Positions 17,070 through 25,443 of a stretch of 53,813 nucleotides of DNA are shown one piece after another; the stretch's first letter is position 1, and every line of letters begins with the position of its first letter. The notes under the pieces are model-generated. The model made no database searches. It worked only from the letters and a program-made list of their open reading frames with translations, and was not told the origin of the DNA. Origin of the DNA: Promethearchaeota archaeon (GTDB lineage Archaea; Asgardarchaeota; Lokiarchaeia; Sigyniarchaeales; SOKP01); NCBI GenBank assembly GCA_016840165.1, contig JAEOSU010000004.1:1-53813 (forward strand), given 5' to 3'. A program made the position numbers and the translations under genes.

Positions 17070-17513
17070 ATGATAATACGAGAATTTACTGAAAAAGATG
17101 TCAATGAAATGACTGTATTGATTAAGGATCTCTGTGAGATAAATAAAAGAGAATTTGATGAATTAGAATGGAAGAACGATTTGAAAAAACATTTAGATAA
17201 AAAGTCCAATTCCGAAGTATTAATTGCCTTAGATCAAGATAATAAAACAATTATTGGCATGGCTTATTTTTCAGTAGAAAATACAAAGAGGGGTTTTCGC
17301 TCAGGTTATATTTCAAATTTAATAGTAAAAGAGCAGAAAAGAAGGATCGGGATTGGAGAGGAAATAATAAGAAAAATAATAGATTATTCAAAGAGTAATC
17401 ATATTCACTCAATAAGATTAGCGATAAGACCAAATACTGATATTGGCGCAAAAAAATTATTTATTAAACTAGGATTTAAAAATATCCTTCATATTTATGA
17501 ACTGCAGATTTAA
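17070..17513 (+). CDS. GNAT-family N-acetyltransferase
   Basis: A 147-residue acetyl-CoA-dependent acyltransferase of the GNAT fold. It starts with the usual IREFTEKDVNEMTVLIKDL, has the strand ISNLIVKEQKRR, and the CoA pyrophosphate loop KRRIGIGEEIIRKII, which fits the R/QxxGxG/A signature. The C terminus is IRLAIRPNTDIGAKKLFIKLGFK, also typical. The substrate cannot be predicted; small molecules and protein N termini are both possible. Confidence 0.85.
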   Translation: MIIREFTEKDVNEMTVLIKDLCEINKREFDELEWKNDLKKHLDKKSNSEVLIALDQDNKTIIGMAYFSVENTKRGFRSGYISNLIVKEQKRRIGIGEEIIRKIIDYSKSNHIHSIRLAIRPNTDIGAKKLFIKLGFKNILHIYELQI

Positions 17514-17611
17514 AATTAGAAAAGAAAAGTATATTTCTTTTAATTAATAAGTATAAAATGTGACTAAGTATTTGATATTAAAGTGAACACAAATTAAAAA
17601 TTGAGAATTTT

Positions 17612-18817
17612 ATGATTAGAGATATCCAAAAAGGATTTACATTATTGGTTAAAGGGCCTTCGAGAATAAACATTTTGGAAGGAAAAGTCGAAGTCTTTGG
17701 TAAAATCTTTAATAGCGAAGTTAAGGAAGAAAATAATAGTCTTATTATCCCTAGCGCTCACAATTATCCTCTCTATGCCTTAGAAAATTCAAAAGTAGAA
17801 GTGATTACAGCAGATAAGGAAAATATCACCATTATCGAGGAAAACACGATTAGTGATGAATGGGTTAAAATTAAAGATATGTTAATAAATCAAATTCAAA
17901 AGAACGAAGAAGGAGCTCCCTTAAAAATTATGGTGCTTGGAATCAGTAGCGGAAAGACAACCCTTATAAAATATTTAGCAAATAAATTTTTCAGTGAGGG
18001 TCTTAAAGGGGGATATCTCGATTCAGATTTAGGACAACAAATTATATATCTCCCTACAACTATTAATATAGGAGAAATTAAAGATTTCATCATTTCAAGC
18101 GCAGATATAGAAAAAGAGGATACTGTTTTTATTGGAAGTACTTTCCCAAAATCAAATTACAAGTTTATTATCGCAGATGCAAGCAAAAAACTAATCGAAA
18201 GATATTTCAAAACCCACTCAGATTCAAAATTTGTTTTGATTGATACTGATGGTTGGATAAAAACTGAAGCAGGGGTCATCTATAAGAATTTTTTTATTGA
18301 TATGGTGGATCCGGATGTTTTAATTATATTTCATGATGATGAAATCGAGGAGTTGAAATTAATACAAAAAGTTGCCTCCAAGGTAAAACATCGGAAAATT
18401 ATTTTAATTAAAGAAAAGAATAAATATTTTTACGACAAAGACAAAGATGAACGCAGGTTTTTGCGTCAAAGTCAATTTGCTAAAGTTCTTGAAGATTTTA
18501 GGAAAATTTCCATACCACTAAATAATATAAAATTCATAAAAACAGATTATGATAAGGAAAACAAGAAAATAATTGAACAAGAAGTAAATATTAAAGATTT
18601 AGTCAATTTACCTTATCATTATGTGATTATATCATTATTAACTGAAGACTCAGAAATGATTAATCTTGGGCTTTTGTTTGTTATCAATGTAGAAAAAAAT
18701 TATATTCTTCTCTTTTCTAATCTTGGTTTTAAAGAACAAAAGAAAATTAAGAAGATCTTATTAGGAAGTTTAAGATTGAGTACTAAAGGAAATCATCAGG
18801 GTTATCTTTACTTATAA
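17612..18817 (+). CDS. Clp1/Grc3-like polynucleotide 5'-kinase
   Basis: A 401-residue protein of the Clp1/Grc3 family, which phosphorylates 5'-hydroxyl ends of RNA (and DNA) in archaea and acts in mRNA and tRNA or rRNA processing in eukaryotes. An N-terminal beta domain (residues 1-85, with VKGPSRINILEGKVEVFG) precedes the kinase domain. The P-loop is GISSGKTT, then GGYLDSDLGQQ, which fits the family's D/lid region, and DTDGWIK. The C-terminal 110 residues form the family's third domain. No polyadenylation-complex partners are nearby. Confidence 0.86.
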   Translation: MIRDIQKGFTLLVKGPSRINILEGKVEVFGKIFNSEVKEENNSLIIPSAHNYPLYALENSKVEVITADKENITIIEENTISDEWVKIKDMLINQIQKNEEGAPLKIMVLGISSGKTTLIKYLANKFFSEGLKGGYLDSDLGQQIIYLPTTINIGEIKDFIISSADIEKEDTVFIGSTFPKSNYKFIIADASKKLIERYFKTHSDSKFVLIDTDGWIKTEAGVIYKNFFIDMVDPDVLIIFHDDEIEELKLIQKVASKVKHRKIILIKEKNKYFYDKDKDERRFLRQSQFAKVLEDFRKISIPLNNIKFIKTDYDKENKKIIEQEVNIKDLVNLPYHYVIISLLTEDSEMINLGLLFVINVEKNYILLFSNLGFKEQKKIKKILLGSLRLSTKGNHQGYLYL

Positions 18818-18870
18818 TAGGAAGTTAATTTAAGATTGATCAATGAACCTGGATTAAATAATATCCTGTT

Positions 18871-19878
18871 TTATCTATCTAAAAATTCTAGCGTACATGC
18901 TACAAGTATAAGCTCATTTTTCTTATGAGTATGCCCTCCTTTCTTCAAAGTAAGTTTATTACACTCGGGGAGACTTAATATACTACTATTCTCTTCAAAA
19001 TTTTTAAATTTTATGATACGGTCATTTTCAGAGTGGATAAGCATAACTCGAAAAGTCAATCTCTTCCAATCCTCTTTATTCATCTTGCCATGCAACTCCT
19101 TAAAAATTAGATAGGGGGATAGCTTTTGGTTTTCTTGTTCTTTAGGACATAATCTCACGCCTTTTAAAAAATAATTTAATATTATAAATGGATTATATCG
19201 GGGTAAATTTTTCTTGTAAATCGATAAACCAGAAATGGCAATGATCTTCTCAATAATTTTATTTTGGAAACCCCCACATAATACTGTTGATGCACCTATA
19301 CTAAAACCTATACTGGAAATTCGCTTATTTCGAAAATCTTTATTTGATTTAATCCAGTCAATTATTTCTCTATAATCATCGATTCGCTTTAAAAACTGAC
19401 TTCTTCTTCCTAGCTTTCTTGATTCCCCTGTTCCTCTAGCATCATATGCAAGTACGATATGACCATTATAAGCCAAAGGAAAGTAGTAATTTTGAAGTGT
19501 TTCTTTAGAATCGGAAAAACCGTGACAGATTACAACAATCGAATTCTTTAATAAAGTTATTTGGTTATCTTGAGGATAAATTAAAATGGCACTTAAATGC
19601 CTATTTTTTCTTTTATACCCACTTCTTATGGGAATTCTTAATTTTGAAATAATTAAGTCCTTTGGATAAATTTCTTTCCATCTATCAAGCCAGATATCTC
19701 GAAAATTCCAATAAATCTCAAAGGGAGTATATATAATTAAAAATGTAGTTGTAGACAAAATTAAACATATGATCAATGGATTACCAAAAATATTCTGATT
19801 GATATTCCAAATGAGCATGCTAATGATTAAATCCACATAACTAAGTATTACTCGTTTAAGATTGTTGGAAAGCATCAT
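18871..19878 (-). CDS. Membrane-anchored alpha/beta hydrolase
   Basis: A 335-residue protein with two hydrophobic helices near the N terminus (about residues 12-28 and 33-53), followed by a cytoplasmic or external alpha/beta hydrolase domain. The catalytic set is visible: HGFSDS for the oxyanion loop, the nucleophile elbow GFSIGAS, the Asp in LIHSENDRII, and His in KKGGHTHKK near the end. YDARGTGES is typical of dipeptidyl-peptidase-like hydrolases and related esterases. Substrate unknown. It is convergent with the Clp1-like gene. Confidence 0.82.
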   Translation of the reverse strand: MMLSNNLKRVILSYVDLIISMLIWNINQNIFGNPLIICLILSTTTFLIIYTPFEIYWNFRDIWLDRWKEIYPKDLIISKLRIPIRSGYKRKNRHLSAILIYPQDNQITLLKNSIVVICHGFSDSKETLQNYYFPLAYNGHIVLAYDARGTGESRKLGRRSQFLKRIDDYREIIDWIKSNKDFRNKRISSIGFSIGASTVLCGGFQNKIIEKIIAISGLSIYKKNLPRYNPFIILNYFLKGVRLCPKEQENQKLSPYLIFKELHGKMNKEDWKRLTFRVMLIHSENDRIIKFKNFEENSSILSLPECNKLTLKKGGHTHKKNELILVACTLEFLDR

Positions 19879-19944
19879 TAATAAACATAAAAAAATAAAT
19901 TAAGAAAATATTATGATTTTTATTAATCAATTTGGGTTACTAAA

Positions 19945-20265
19945 TTACTTATTCGCTTTATCGGGTGGACATCCAAAATCATCGCGTACTTTGCATTCGG
20001 GTTTACTTGAACTTCCAGCGCACGGTGTGCATTTGACTTTACGCATTAGAGCTTCAACTTCGCTAATTTCATAGCCAAATTCCTCATCTTCGGTTTCATC
20101 CGCTAACATCTCATCGTTAATATTGCTTAAATCGTAATCTAGATCCTCCTCTAAATTATCCTTTTCATCGTATAAATCTAAAATCTCATCTCCATCGTCA
20201 TCTACTTTTCCAGTTGGAACATCATCCTCTTCTGGTTCAGATGAAATTTTCTTTTTTTTAGCCAT
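19945..20265 (-). CDS. Acidic low-complexity protein with a Cys-rich tail
   Basis: A 106-residue protein I do not recognise. It starts with a short lysine run (MAKKKKISS), has a highly acidic middle (residues 11-75, mostly Asp, Glu and Leu), and ends in a segment with four cysteines, CTPCAGSSSKPECKVRDDFGC. The CxxC and two further cysteines could bind zinc or an Fe-S cluster. The acidic stretch is likely disordered and could bind a basic partner or mimic nucleic acid. It has no membrane segment. The only nearby co-directional gene is the hydrolase at 18871. Confidence 0.65.
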   Translation of the reverse strand: MAKKKKISSEPEEDDVPTGKVDDDGDEILDLYDEKDNLEEDLDYDLSNINDEMLADETEDEEFGYEISEVEALMRKVKCTPCAGSSSKPECKVRDDFGCPPDKANK

Positions 20266-20394
20266 TTATCCCACTTTTCTTATTGAAATCTAAATTTGGT
20301 TACAAGATATAGTTTTATAACATAAAATTTAGGTTTTATTATTTTCAAAATCAAAATAAAAAATCATTAATCTTTAAAATTTAGAAAATTGACA

Positions 20395-22362
20395 TTAATT
20401 CTCAATTTTATTATTATAAAATGAAACAATGTTTTTCAGAATTTGATAAATCTCGTTTTTACTATAAAACTCAAATTTAGGAATATCATAATAGGGAAGG
20501 ATAAATTTAAAGCTAAAGTTAGGAAGATTTTTAGTATAAGGATATTTATCAAAAAAATCAGTACTATTATTGCTTTTTAAAAATAAATCATTAACAATTT
20601 GGTTAGAGAGATCCTCATAAAAGTCTAAATATAAGTTAATTTTTGTGGAGTTAATTCCATTAAATTGATAATTTCTACTTAGTTCAAATTTTAATTGATG
20701 TAAAAAATAAAGGATTTTACCTAGGTTAGATAGTGGTTTCGGAATATTTCGGGGAATTGGTAGACTTTTAATGAAGCTTCCATTGAACCGCAGGTATCCA
20801 CTACTCATATGTAATGTTCCATAAAGAGATCTGAAGATAATGTTAAGTATTTTAGAATTTAGGATAGTTAATAACCCAAATAACTGATTTGTATTATATG
20901 AAGGAACTTGCAGAAAGTATAATCCTGTTAAATTAACAAAAACCCCTGGATCATATACAAAACATAGATCTTTAGCAATTTCTCGAAATATCAATTTTTC
21001 AGTTGACAATTCTTTCCATATTCCCCTATATTTATCATTAAAACGAAAAAATGGTTTATCATATTTTTTCTGGGCTACTTTTATGTATTTAGTAAAATCG
21101 ATATAAAATCTCTTAATATTACCCGTTCCAAGCAATATCAAATCTCTGGAAGAGGGGTTTTTTTCAATAATATTTTTCGAATTTTTTACCCAATTGATAA
21201 ACCCGAATGGACGATAAATCAACTTTAAATCATTAAGAGTTTCTGAGAGAGTATTAAACTTCGAATATAATGAGTTAATCAAATCAATATTATTGGATAA
21301 TGGAATTGTATATGAGGGAAAATTGTATACTTTTTCTTGAGGAAATCTGTATACCTGTTTACCTTTATAATTATTTAACTGTTGAAGATTATTAAATTCT
21401 TGAATGGAAATAGTATTTGAAAGATTTTGCCCTTTTTTCAAAAAAAGTATTATCGGATAAGTAGATATTCTTTTAAAAGATTTTAATGAAGAAATATTGA
21501 TAATTTCTCTAATCTGAGTATATTTAAGGAGAAATTCTCGAATTTTTATACCATAATCAGCAGCTAAAAATTTGTTTGTGGTTAAAAAAGATAAAACACC
21601 CTTTTTAGGATTTAATAAATTAATTGACTTCTCGATAAATACAACACTTAAATCAAAGAGCTTGTAGGCAGATATAAATTTCCTAGTTAAATCCTTTTTA
21701 AATTTTCTATCGGAGATCTTTTTATTTTCAATATATGGTGGATTTCCCAAAATTACTTCAAAATTGCGATGATTATAACTCAACAAATAATCTTCATTAT
21801 AAAGATTACAATTTATATCTAATTTATTTAAGCTATTTTCAATTTTAGGCAAATTTAATTCGGATTCAAAATTATAAAAAAGTTCAGAATCAGTTTGATC
21901 ATAAATCCAATTTACTAATCTCAAATTTGAAATGAGATTTGCTTCCTTATCTATGTCAATTCCATATATGTGCTTTTCAACAATCTTTTTCTTAGTTAAA
22001 TAATCATCCTGATCTCCATTTAACAATTTATAAATCTCAAAAAGATAATTAGCTGCAGAGATTAAAAATCTTCCAGAACCAGAGGCAGGATCCAAGATTT
22101 TAATCTTCATTATTTCAGTTTTTATATTAGTTCGAAAAGATTTATTTTCATTAAGAAAATGTTTTATTGAATCATAATCAACATTATTTCCAGATTGATT
22201 GTTTTTATCAAAATAATCTTCAAAGAAAAATCTAAAAGAATTAGACACAATAAATTTAACTAGATTCCATGGAGTATAATATACACCCATGCTTTTACCA
22301 CGATTTTTATCAATAAACCTTTGTGTTTCAAATTTATTTATAATTATATCTATATTATTCAA
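20395..22362 (-). CDS. Eco57I/TaqI-type N6-adenine DNA methyltransferase
   Basis: A 655-residue DNA methyltransferase. SAM motif I is DPASGSGRFL (91-100), the GIDIDKEA loop follows, and catalytic motif IV is NPPY (207-210), the order of gamma-class N6-adenine enzymes. MGVYYTPWNLVKF near the N terminus is typical of Eco57I-like proteins. The C-terminal half resembles a TaqI-type target-recognition domain, with LIFREIAKD, ILNSKILNIIF and FIKSLPIPR. There is no N-terminal nuclease domain as in full type IIG enzymes and no restriction gene beside it, so it looks like an orphan or a modification-only protein. It starts with TTG. Such genes are often acquired horizontally. Confidence 0.88.
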   Translation of the reverse strand: MNNIDIIINKFETQRFIDKNRGKSMGVYYTPWNLVKFIVSNSFRFFFEDYFDKNNQSGNNVDYDSIKHFLNENKSFRTNIKTEIMKIKILDPASGSGRFLISAANYLFEIYKLLNGDQDDYLTKKKIVEKHIYGIDIDKEANLISNLRLVNWIYDQTDSELFYNFESELNLPKIENSLNKLDINCNLYNEDYLLSYNHRNFEVILGNPPYIENKKISDRKFKKDLTRKFISAYKLFDLSVVFIEKSINLLNPKKGVLSFLTTNKFLAADYGIKIREFLLKYTQIREIINISSLKSFKRISTYPIILFLKKGQNLSNTISIQEFNNLQQLNNYKGKQVYRFPQEKVYNFPSYTIPLSNNIDLINSLYSKFNTLSETLNDLKLIYRPFGFINWVKNSKNIIEKNPSSRDLILLGTGNIKRFYIDFTKYIKVAQKKYDKPFFRFNDKYRGIWKELSTEKLIFREIAKDLCFVYDPGVFVNLTGLYFLQVPSYNTNQLFGLLTILNSKILNIIFRSLYGTLHMSSGYLRFNGSFIKSLPIPRNIPKPLSNLGKILYFLHQLKFELSRNYQFNGINSTKINLYLDFYEDLSNQIVNDLFLKSNNSTDFFDKYPYTKNLPNFSFKFILPYYDIPKFEFYSKNEIYQILKNIVSFYNNKIEN

Positions 22363-22504
22363 ATTATTTACGAATTCTCTAATTCAAGCGTATAAGTAAA
22401 ATATTTTTACTAAAATATTAGCTTTTTTGATTTTTAAAAATGTAGGAAATTAATTTAAAAATTAAAATTCTATAATATAAAATGAGATTGATATAATTAT
22501 AAAA

Positions 22505-22512
22505 AAGGATGA
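22505..22512 (+). promoter_or_regulatory. Shine-Dalgarno-like AAGGATGA ahead of a putative AUU start
   Basis: AAGGATGA lies 6 nt upstream of the ATT codon at 22519. It is the only purine-rich ribosome-binding-like stretch ahead of the phosphatase frame. The ATG inside it (22509) leads to a stop after five codons in another frame. It is the basis for proposing AUU initiation. Confidence 0.4.
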
Positions 22513-22518
22513 TTTCAG

Positions 22519-23412
22519 ATTATTAATAACTCATTTCTAAAAAAGATTTTAGAAAAACCTCATAAAATATTAGAATTAGAATATGAGACTATTTCAACAG
22601 TCCTTAATGAATCAAGGAAGATTTTTGGTGAAGAACACTTACTCTTAGAGTTTATGAATAATATTGAAAAACCAATTTATATAATTGGTGATATTCATGG
22701 AAATCTTCGATCGCTCTCAAAACTGATTGATTTCTTTAAACTAAAGAAACCTCAACTCGTGATTTTTTTAGGAGATATCGTAGATCGTGGGCCATATCAA
22801 TTGGAATGTCTTATTACTGTATTGATTTTAAAAATTCTTGAACCTAATACCTATTTTCTTCTTAAAGGAAATCATGAAACGTTAGAAATGAATAAATATT
22901 ATGGATTTTATCAACAATTTACTGACAGGTTCCAAAATAAAGCTAATTTTGATGAAATTCTTGCTTTATACAATACATTACCCTATGTCGCTCGAATAGA
23001 TAATCAGATTATTTGCGTTCACGGAGGGATTCCAGAAGATAAGGACTTTTTAAATAAATTACATGGTTTAAAAACTAAGGATCTTTATAAAAGTTGGAAA
23101 TATTTGAGCGAACAGCTATTGCAAATCACCTGGAATGACCCTAAAGAAGATATAGAAGGCTTTATTGACAGTTTTAGAGGGCCAGGAATAAAATTTTTCG
23201 GAGAGGATGTTTTTGAGGTATTTATGGAGACAAATAACCTTAAATATTTGATTCGATCACATGAAATGTTTCCAGAGGGATATAGGTGGTTTTTCAAATA
23301 CCGTTTACTCTCAATATTTTCATCTGAAAATTATGGAGGTTATAGCAGAAATCCCGCGTCTTATGCAATTGTTAATGAAAATAATGAAGTTATTGCTAAA
23401 CTTGTAAAATAA
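22519..23412 (+). CDS. PPP-family serine/threonine protein phosphatase
   Basis: Metal-dependent phosphatase of the eukaryote-like PPP family (PP1/PP2A/PP2B). Motifs are GDIHGN, GDIVDRG, GNHE, HGGIP, WNDP, SHEMFPEGY and a C-terminal FSSENYGG corresponding to SAPNYxG. The first ATG in frame is 22654, which would give 252 residues. The same frame is open from 22513, and the 45 codons ahead of that ATG encode LNESRKIFGEEHLLLEF, which fits the helical N terminus that precedes GDIHG in PP1. That stretch has no ATG, GTG or TTG, so I propose initiation at ATT 22519 (about 297 aa), or a sequence error. Likely soluble; substrates unknown. Confidence 0.85.
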   Translation: MINNSFLKKILEKPHKILELEYETISTVLNESRKIFGEEHLLLEFMNNIEKPIYIIGDIHGNLRSLSKLIDFFKLKKPQLVIFLGDIVDRGPYQLECLITVLILKILEPNTYFLLKGNHETLEMNKYYGFYQQFTDRFQNKANFDEILALYNTLPYVARIDNQIICVHGGIPEDKDFLNKLHGLKTKDLYKSWKYLSEQLLQITWNDPKEDIEGFIDSFRGPGIKFFGEDVFEVFMETNNLKYLIRSHEMFPEGYRWFFKYRLLSIFSSENYGGYSRNPASYAIVNENNEVIAKLVK

Positions 23413-23468
23413 ATAGACTATAGATCTAATGAATCGAAGATTATCAAGACTTTGAAATCTATTTTCTT

Positions 23469-23732
23469 TTACATAATCTGGGACGCATCCGGCTTAATAA
23501 AAAGTAAATTATTTCCACGGATGAAAATTTCACTATATTTTGCCACAGGACTGCCTTCCATCAACTCAGTGGCATTCTCTAATATCATGTTCATGTACGC
23601 GTCGATCTCCTTCAAGAGACCCCTATATTCGGTGCCATCCTTTAATCTTAATATTATTTCAGAACCCATAGCATTCTGCAAGATATTTAAAGGATTTTTT
23701 GATTTCTGAAAGTCGTTGTTTCTATTCGACAT
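23469..23732 (-). CDS. LSm (Sm-like) RNA-binding protein
   Basis: An 87-residue Sm-fold protein that would form a heptameric ring and bind U-rich RNA. The Sm1 motif is IILRLKDGTEYRGLLKEIDAYMNMIL and the Sm2 motif is around IFIRGNNLLFIKP, with the expected Asp, Gly and Asn positions. A 15-residue polar N-terminal extension precedes the fold. It is convergent with the PPP phosphatase gene and divergent from the methyltransferase at 23869. Confidence 0.93.
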   Translation of the reverse strand: MSNRNNDFQKSKNPLNILQNAMGSEIILRLKDGTEYRGLLKEIDAYMNMILENATELMEGSPVAKYSEIFIRGNNLLFIKPDASQIM

Positions 23733-23812
23733 ATTATTTATTACCTTATAAAAAAATATTCATTATTAATATTGAAAAGATAATTTAAAGAAAAACTTTT
23801 TTGAATTAAAAC

Positions 23813-23820
23813 CTTTTTAT
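23813..23820 (+). promoter_or_regulatory. TATA-like box upstream of the SAM methyltransferase
   Basis: CTTTTTAT lies 49 nt ahead of the ATG at 23869, in the divergent gap with the LSm gene. Composition and distance fit an archaeal TATA box with a short leader. Evidence is by pattern only. Confidence 0.3.
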
Positions 23821-23868
23821 CGTTGATTTTTGACTTAAAGAGATTTTGAAATCATTGCTGTAAATATT

Positions 23869-24465
23869 ATGAAAACTAATATCTCACATTCTAATAAAAA
23901 AGGTAAAATCATCAAAGAGTATAATTCCTCATCTCAGTATTATGATAACCGATATCATGATATTCAATTAAAAAAATATGAAAGCTTTATAGAAAAGAAA
24001 TGGTTTCAAAAAAAGATAATTTTAGATGCGGGTTGTGGTACGGGTCTAATTTTGGAACAAGTTTCAAAATATATAAAATTTAAAGCTCTTTCAAATTGTA
24101 ATTATGTTGGAGTAGACATCTCCCTAAATATGCTAAAAAAGTTTCAATTAAAGTTAAATAATTTAGGAAAAGCATTGATCGTTAATCTTATCTTAGCAGA
24201 TTTAGAGAATCTTCCAATTCGCGAAAATATTGCAGACATAATATTTTCGATTACAGTTTTTCAAAACTTAACTGATATAGAACGTGGTTTAGATAATTTA
24301 ATTAGAGTAGGAAAAGCTAAGTTTGATATAATAATTTCAATATTAAAAAAAGCTTCAGAACTTGAGAAGTTTAATGATCTAGTTCGAATGAAGCTAGAAA
24401 AATATTCATTTGAGAATAATCCTTATTTAGAAGATATCATTGTTTGGGGAACTGCCATTAAGTAA
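23869..24465 (+). CDS. Class I SAM-dependent methyltransferase
   Basis: A 198-residue methyltransferase of the Rossmann type. Motif I is ILDAGCGTGLIL, followed by YVGVDISLNMLKKF (acidic loop binding the SAM ribose) and LADLENLPIRENIADIIFS (motif III/IV region). YNSSSQYYDNRYHDIQ at the N terminus is common in small-molecule and lipid methyltransferases. The C-terminal part after motif IV is short, so the substrate domain is minimal. Substrate not predictable. It ends 12 nt before the stop of the convergent rio2. Confidence 0.85.
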   Translation: MKTNISHSNKKGKIIKEYNSSSQYYDNRYHDIQLKKYESFIEKKWFQKKIILDAGCGTGLILEQVSKYIKFKALSNCNYVGVDISLNMLKKFQLKLNNLGKALIVNLILADLENLPIRENIADIIFSITVFQNLTDIERGLDNLIRVGKAKFDIIISILKKASELEKFNDLVRMKLEKYSFENNPYLEDIIVWGTAIK

Positions 24466-24477
24466 AAGAACTGAACT

Positions 24478-25359
24478 TTATTTTTTAAAAAAACTATTTA
24501 AGATAACATTTTTGTCAAAATGAAGTTTAAATTTTTTGTTAAAGTATTCACATACATTCGTAATATCCCTCTCTAGTAACTTATCCGCATTAGGATGGTT
24601 TTTTGAAACCCATTGTATCCAATCAATAATTAAAATATTCTCATTTTCATCAATTACTATATTAAACTCGCCTAAATCTCCATGAATTATTCCTACTTTT
24701 TCATATATTACTTGAATTTGTTTTATAATTCTTTTAAATATTTTTCGAGGGTTCACGAGGGCTTTACAATAAGCTAATTCCTTTCCTCGTAAATAAGACA
24801 TTAAAACTATATGTCGATTGTATGTTATTGGTTTGGGGGTGTTTAGTTTAAGTATAAATATTTTTTTTAATGCTTCAAATTCCCTTTTTGCCGCTAAACG
24901 ATTGATATATAACCACGATAAATGTTTTCTATTTTTAATTAAATTACGAGTTTTTTTAATATTTTTAAAGCTTGTCCTTCCCATTCTATAAATTTTAAGA
25001 GCAAAGATGTTCCTATTATCGTCCATACAACTATAGACGTCAGACTCCTTTCCTTTACCGATTAATGGCCCTAACTGACTTATTTTACCTCTCTCGACTA
25101 AAGTATGAAGTGCTAAGACATCGTATCCCAGAGAATTAAGTGTGTAACCAATTTCGTAAGAGGAGGCATTTCTAACAATCAAACCTTTTTTATGGACTTT
25201 TTTAAGTCTATAACGAGTCTCTTCTAAGGGATATCGTGAGTAAAATTTAATATTGGATTCTGTGACATATTCAGAACGTTTCATACCAATTTCAATAGCC
25301 ATTAAGATCCTCAGATCTTCTTTTTCAATATCTAAAAGATATTTAGCAGCCTCAGCCAT
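24478..25359 (-). CDS. rio2: RIO2-type serine kinase/ATPase
   Basis: Atypical protein kinase that acts in maturation of the 40S/30S small subunit. Residues 1-95 form the winged-helix domain diagnostic of RIO2 (DIEKEDLRILMAIEIGMKRSEYV, RYRLKKVHKKGLI). The kinase core has the nucleotide loop GPLIGKGKESDVYS, the lysine in FALKIYRMG, the catalytic loop HGDLGEFNIVI and the metal-binding IIDWIQWVSKNHPNA. In RIO2 this last segment usually reads IDFPQMVS; here it is diverged but recognisable. Length of 293 residues is normal. Confidence 0.93.
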   Translation of the reverse strand: MAEAAKYLLDIEKEDLRILMAIEIGMKRSEYVTESNIKFYSRYPLEETRYRLKKVHKKGLIVRNASSYEIGYTLNSLGYDVLALHTLVERGKISQLGPLIGKGKESDVYSCMDDNRNIFALKIYRMGRTSFKNIKKTRNLIKNRKHLSWLYINRLAAKREFEALKKIFILKLNTPKPITYNRHIVLMSYLRGKELAYCKALVNPRKIFKRIIKQIQVIYEKVGIIHGDLGEFNIVIDENENILIIDWIQWVSKNHPNADKLLERDITNVCEYFNKKFKLHFDKNVILNSFFKK

Positions 25360-25443
25360 ATGATTATATTTTTGATTTTCCTCTTTTAATATTTATTGAT
25401 TTTCTTTATTTCTAATATCAACTTAATTACACGATTAAAATTG

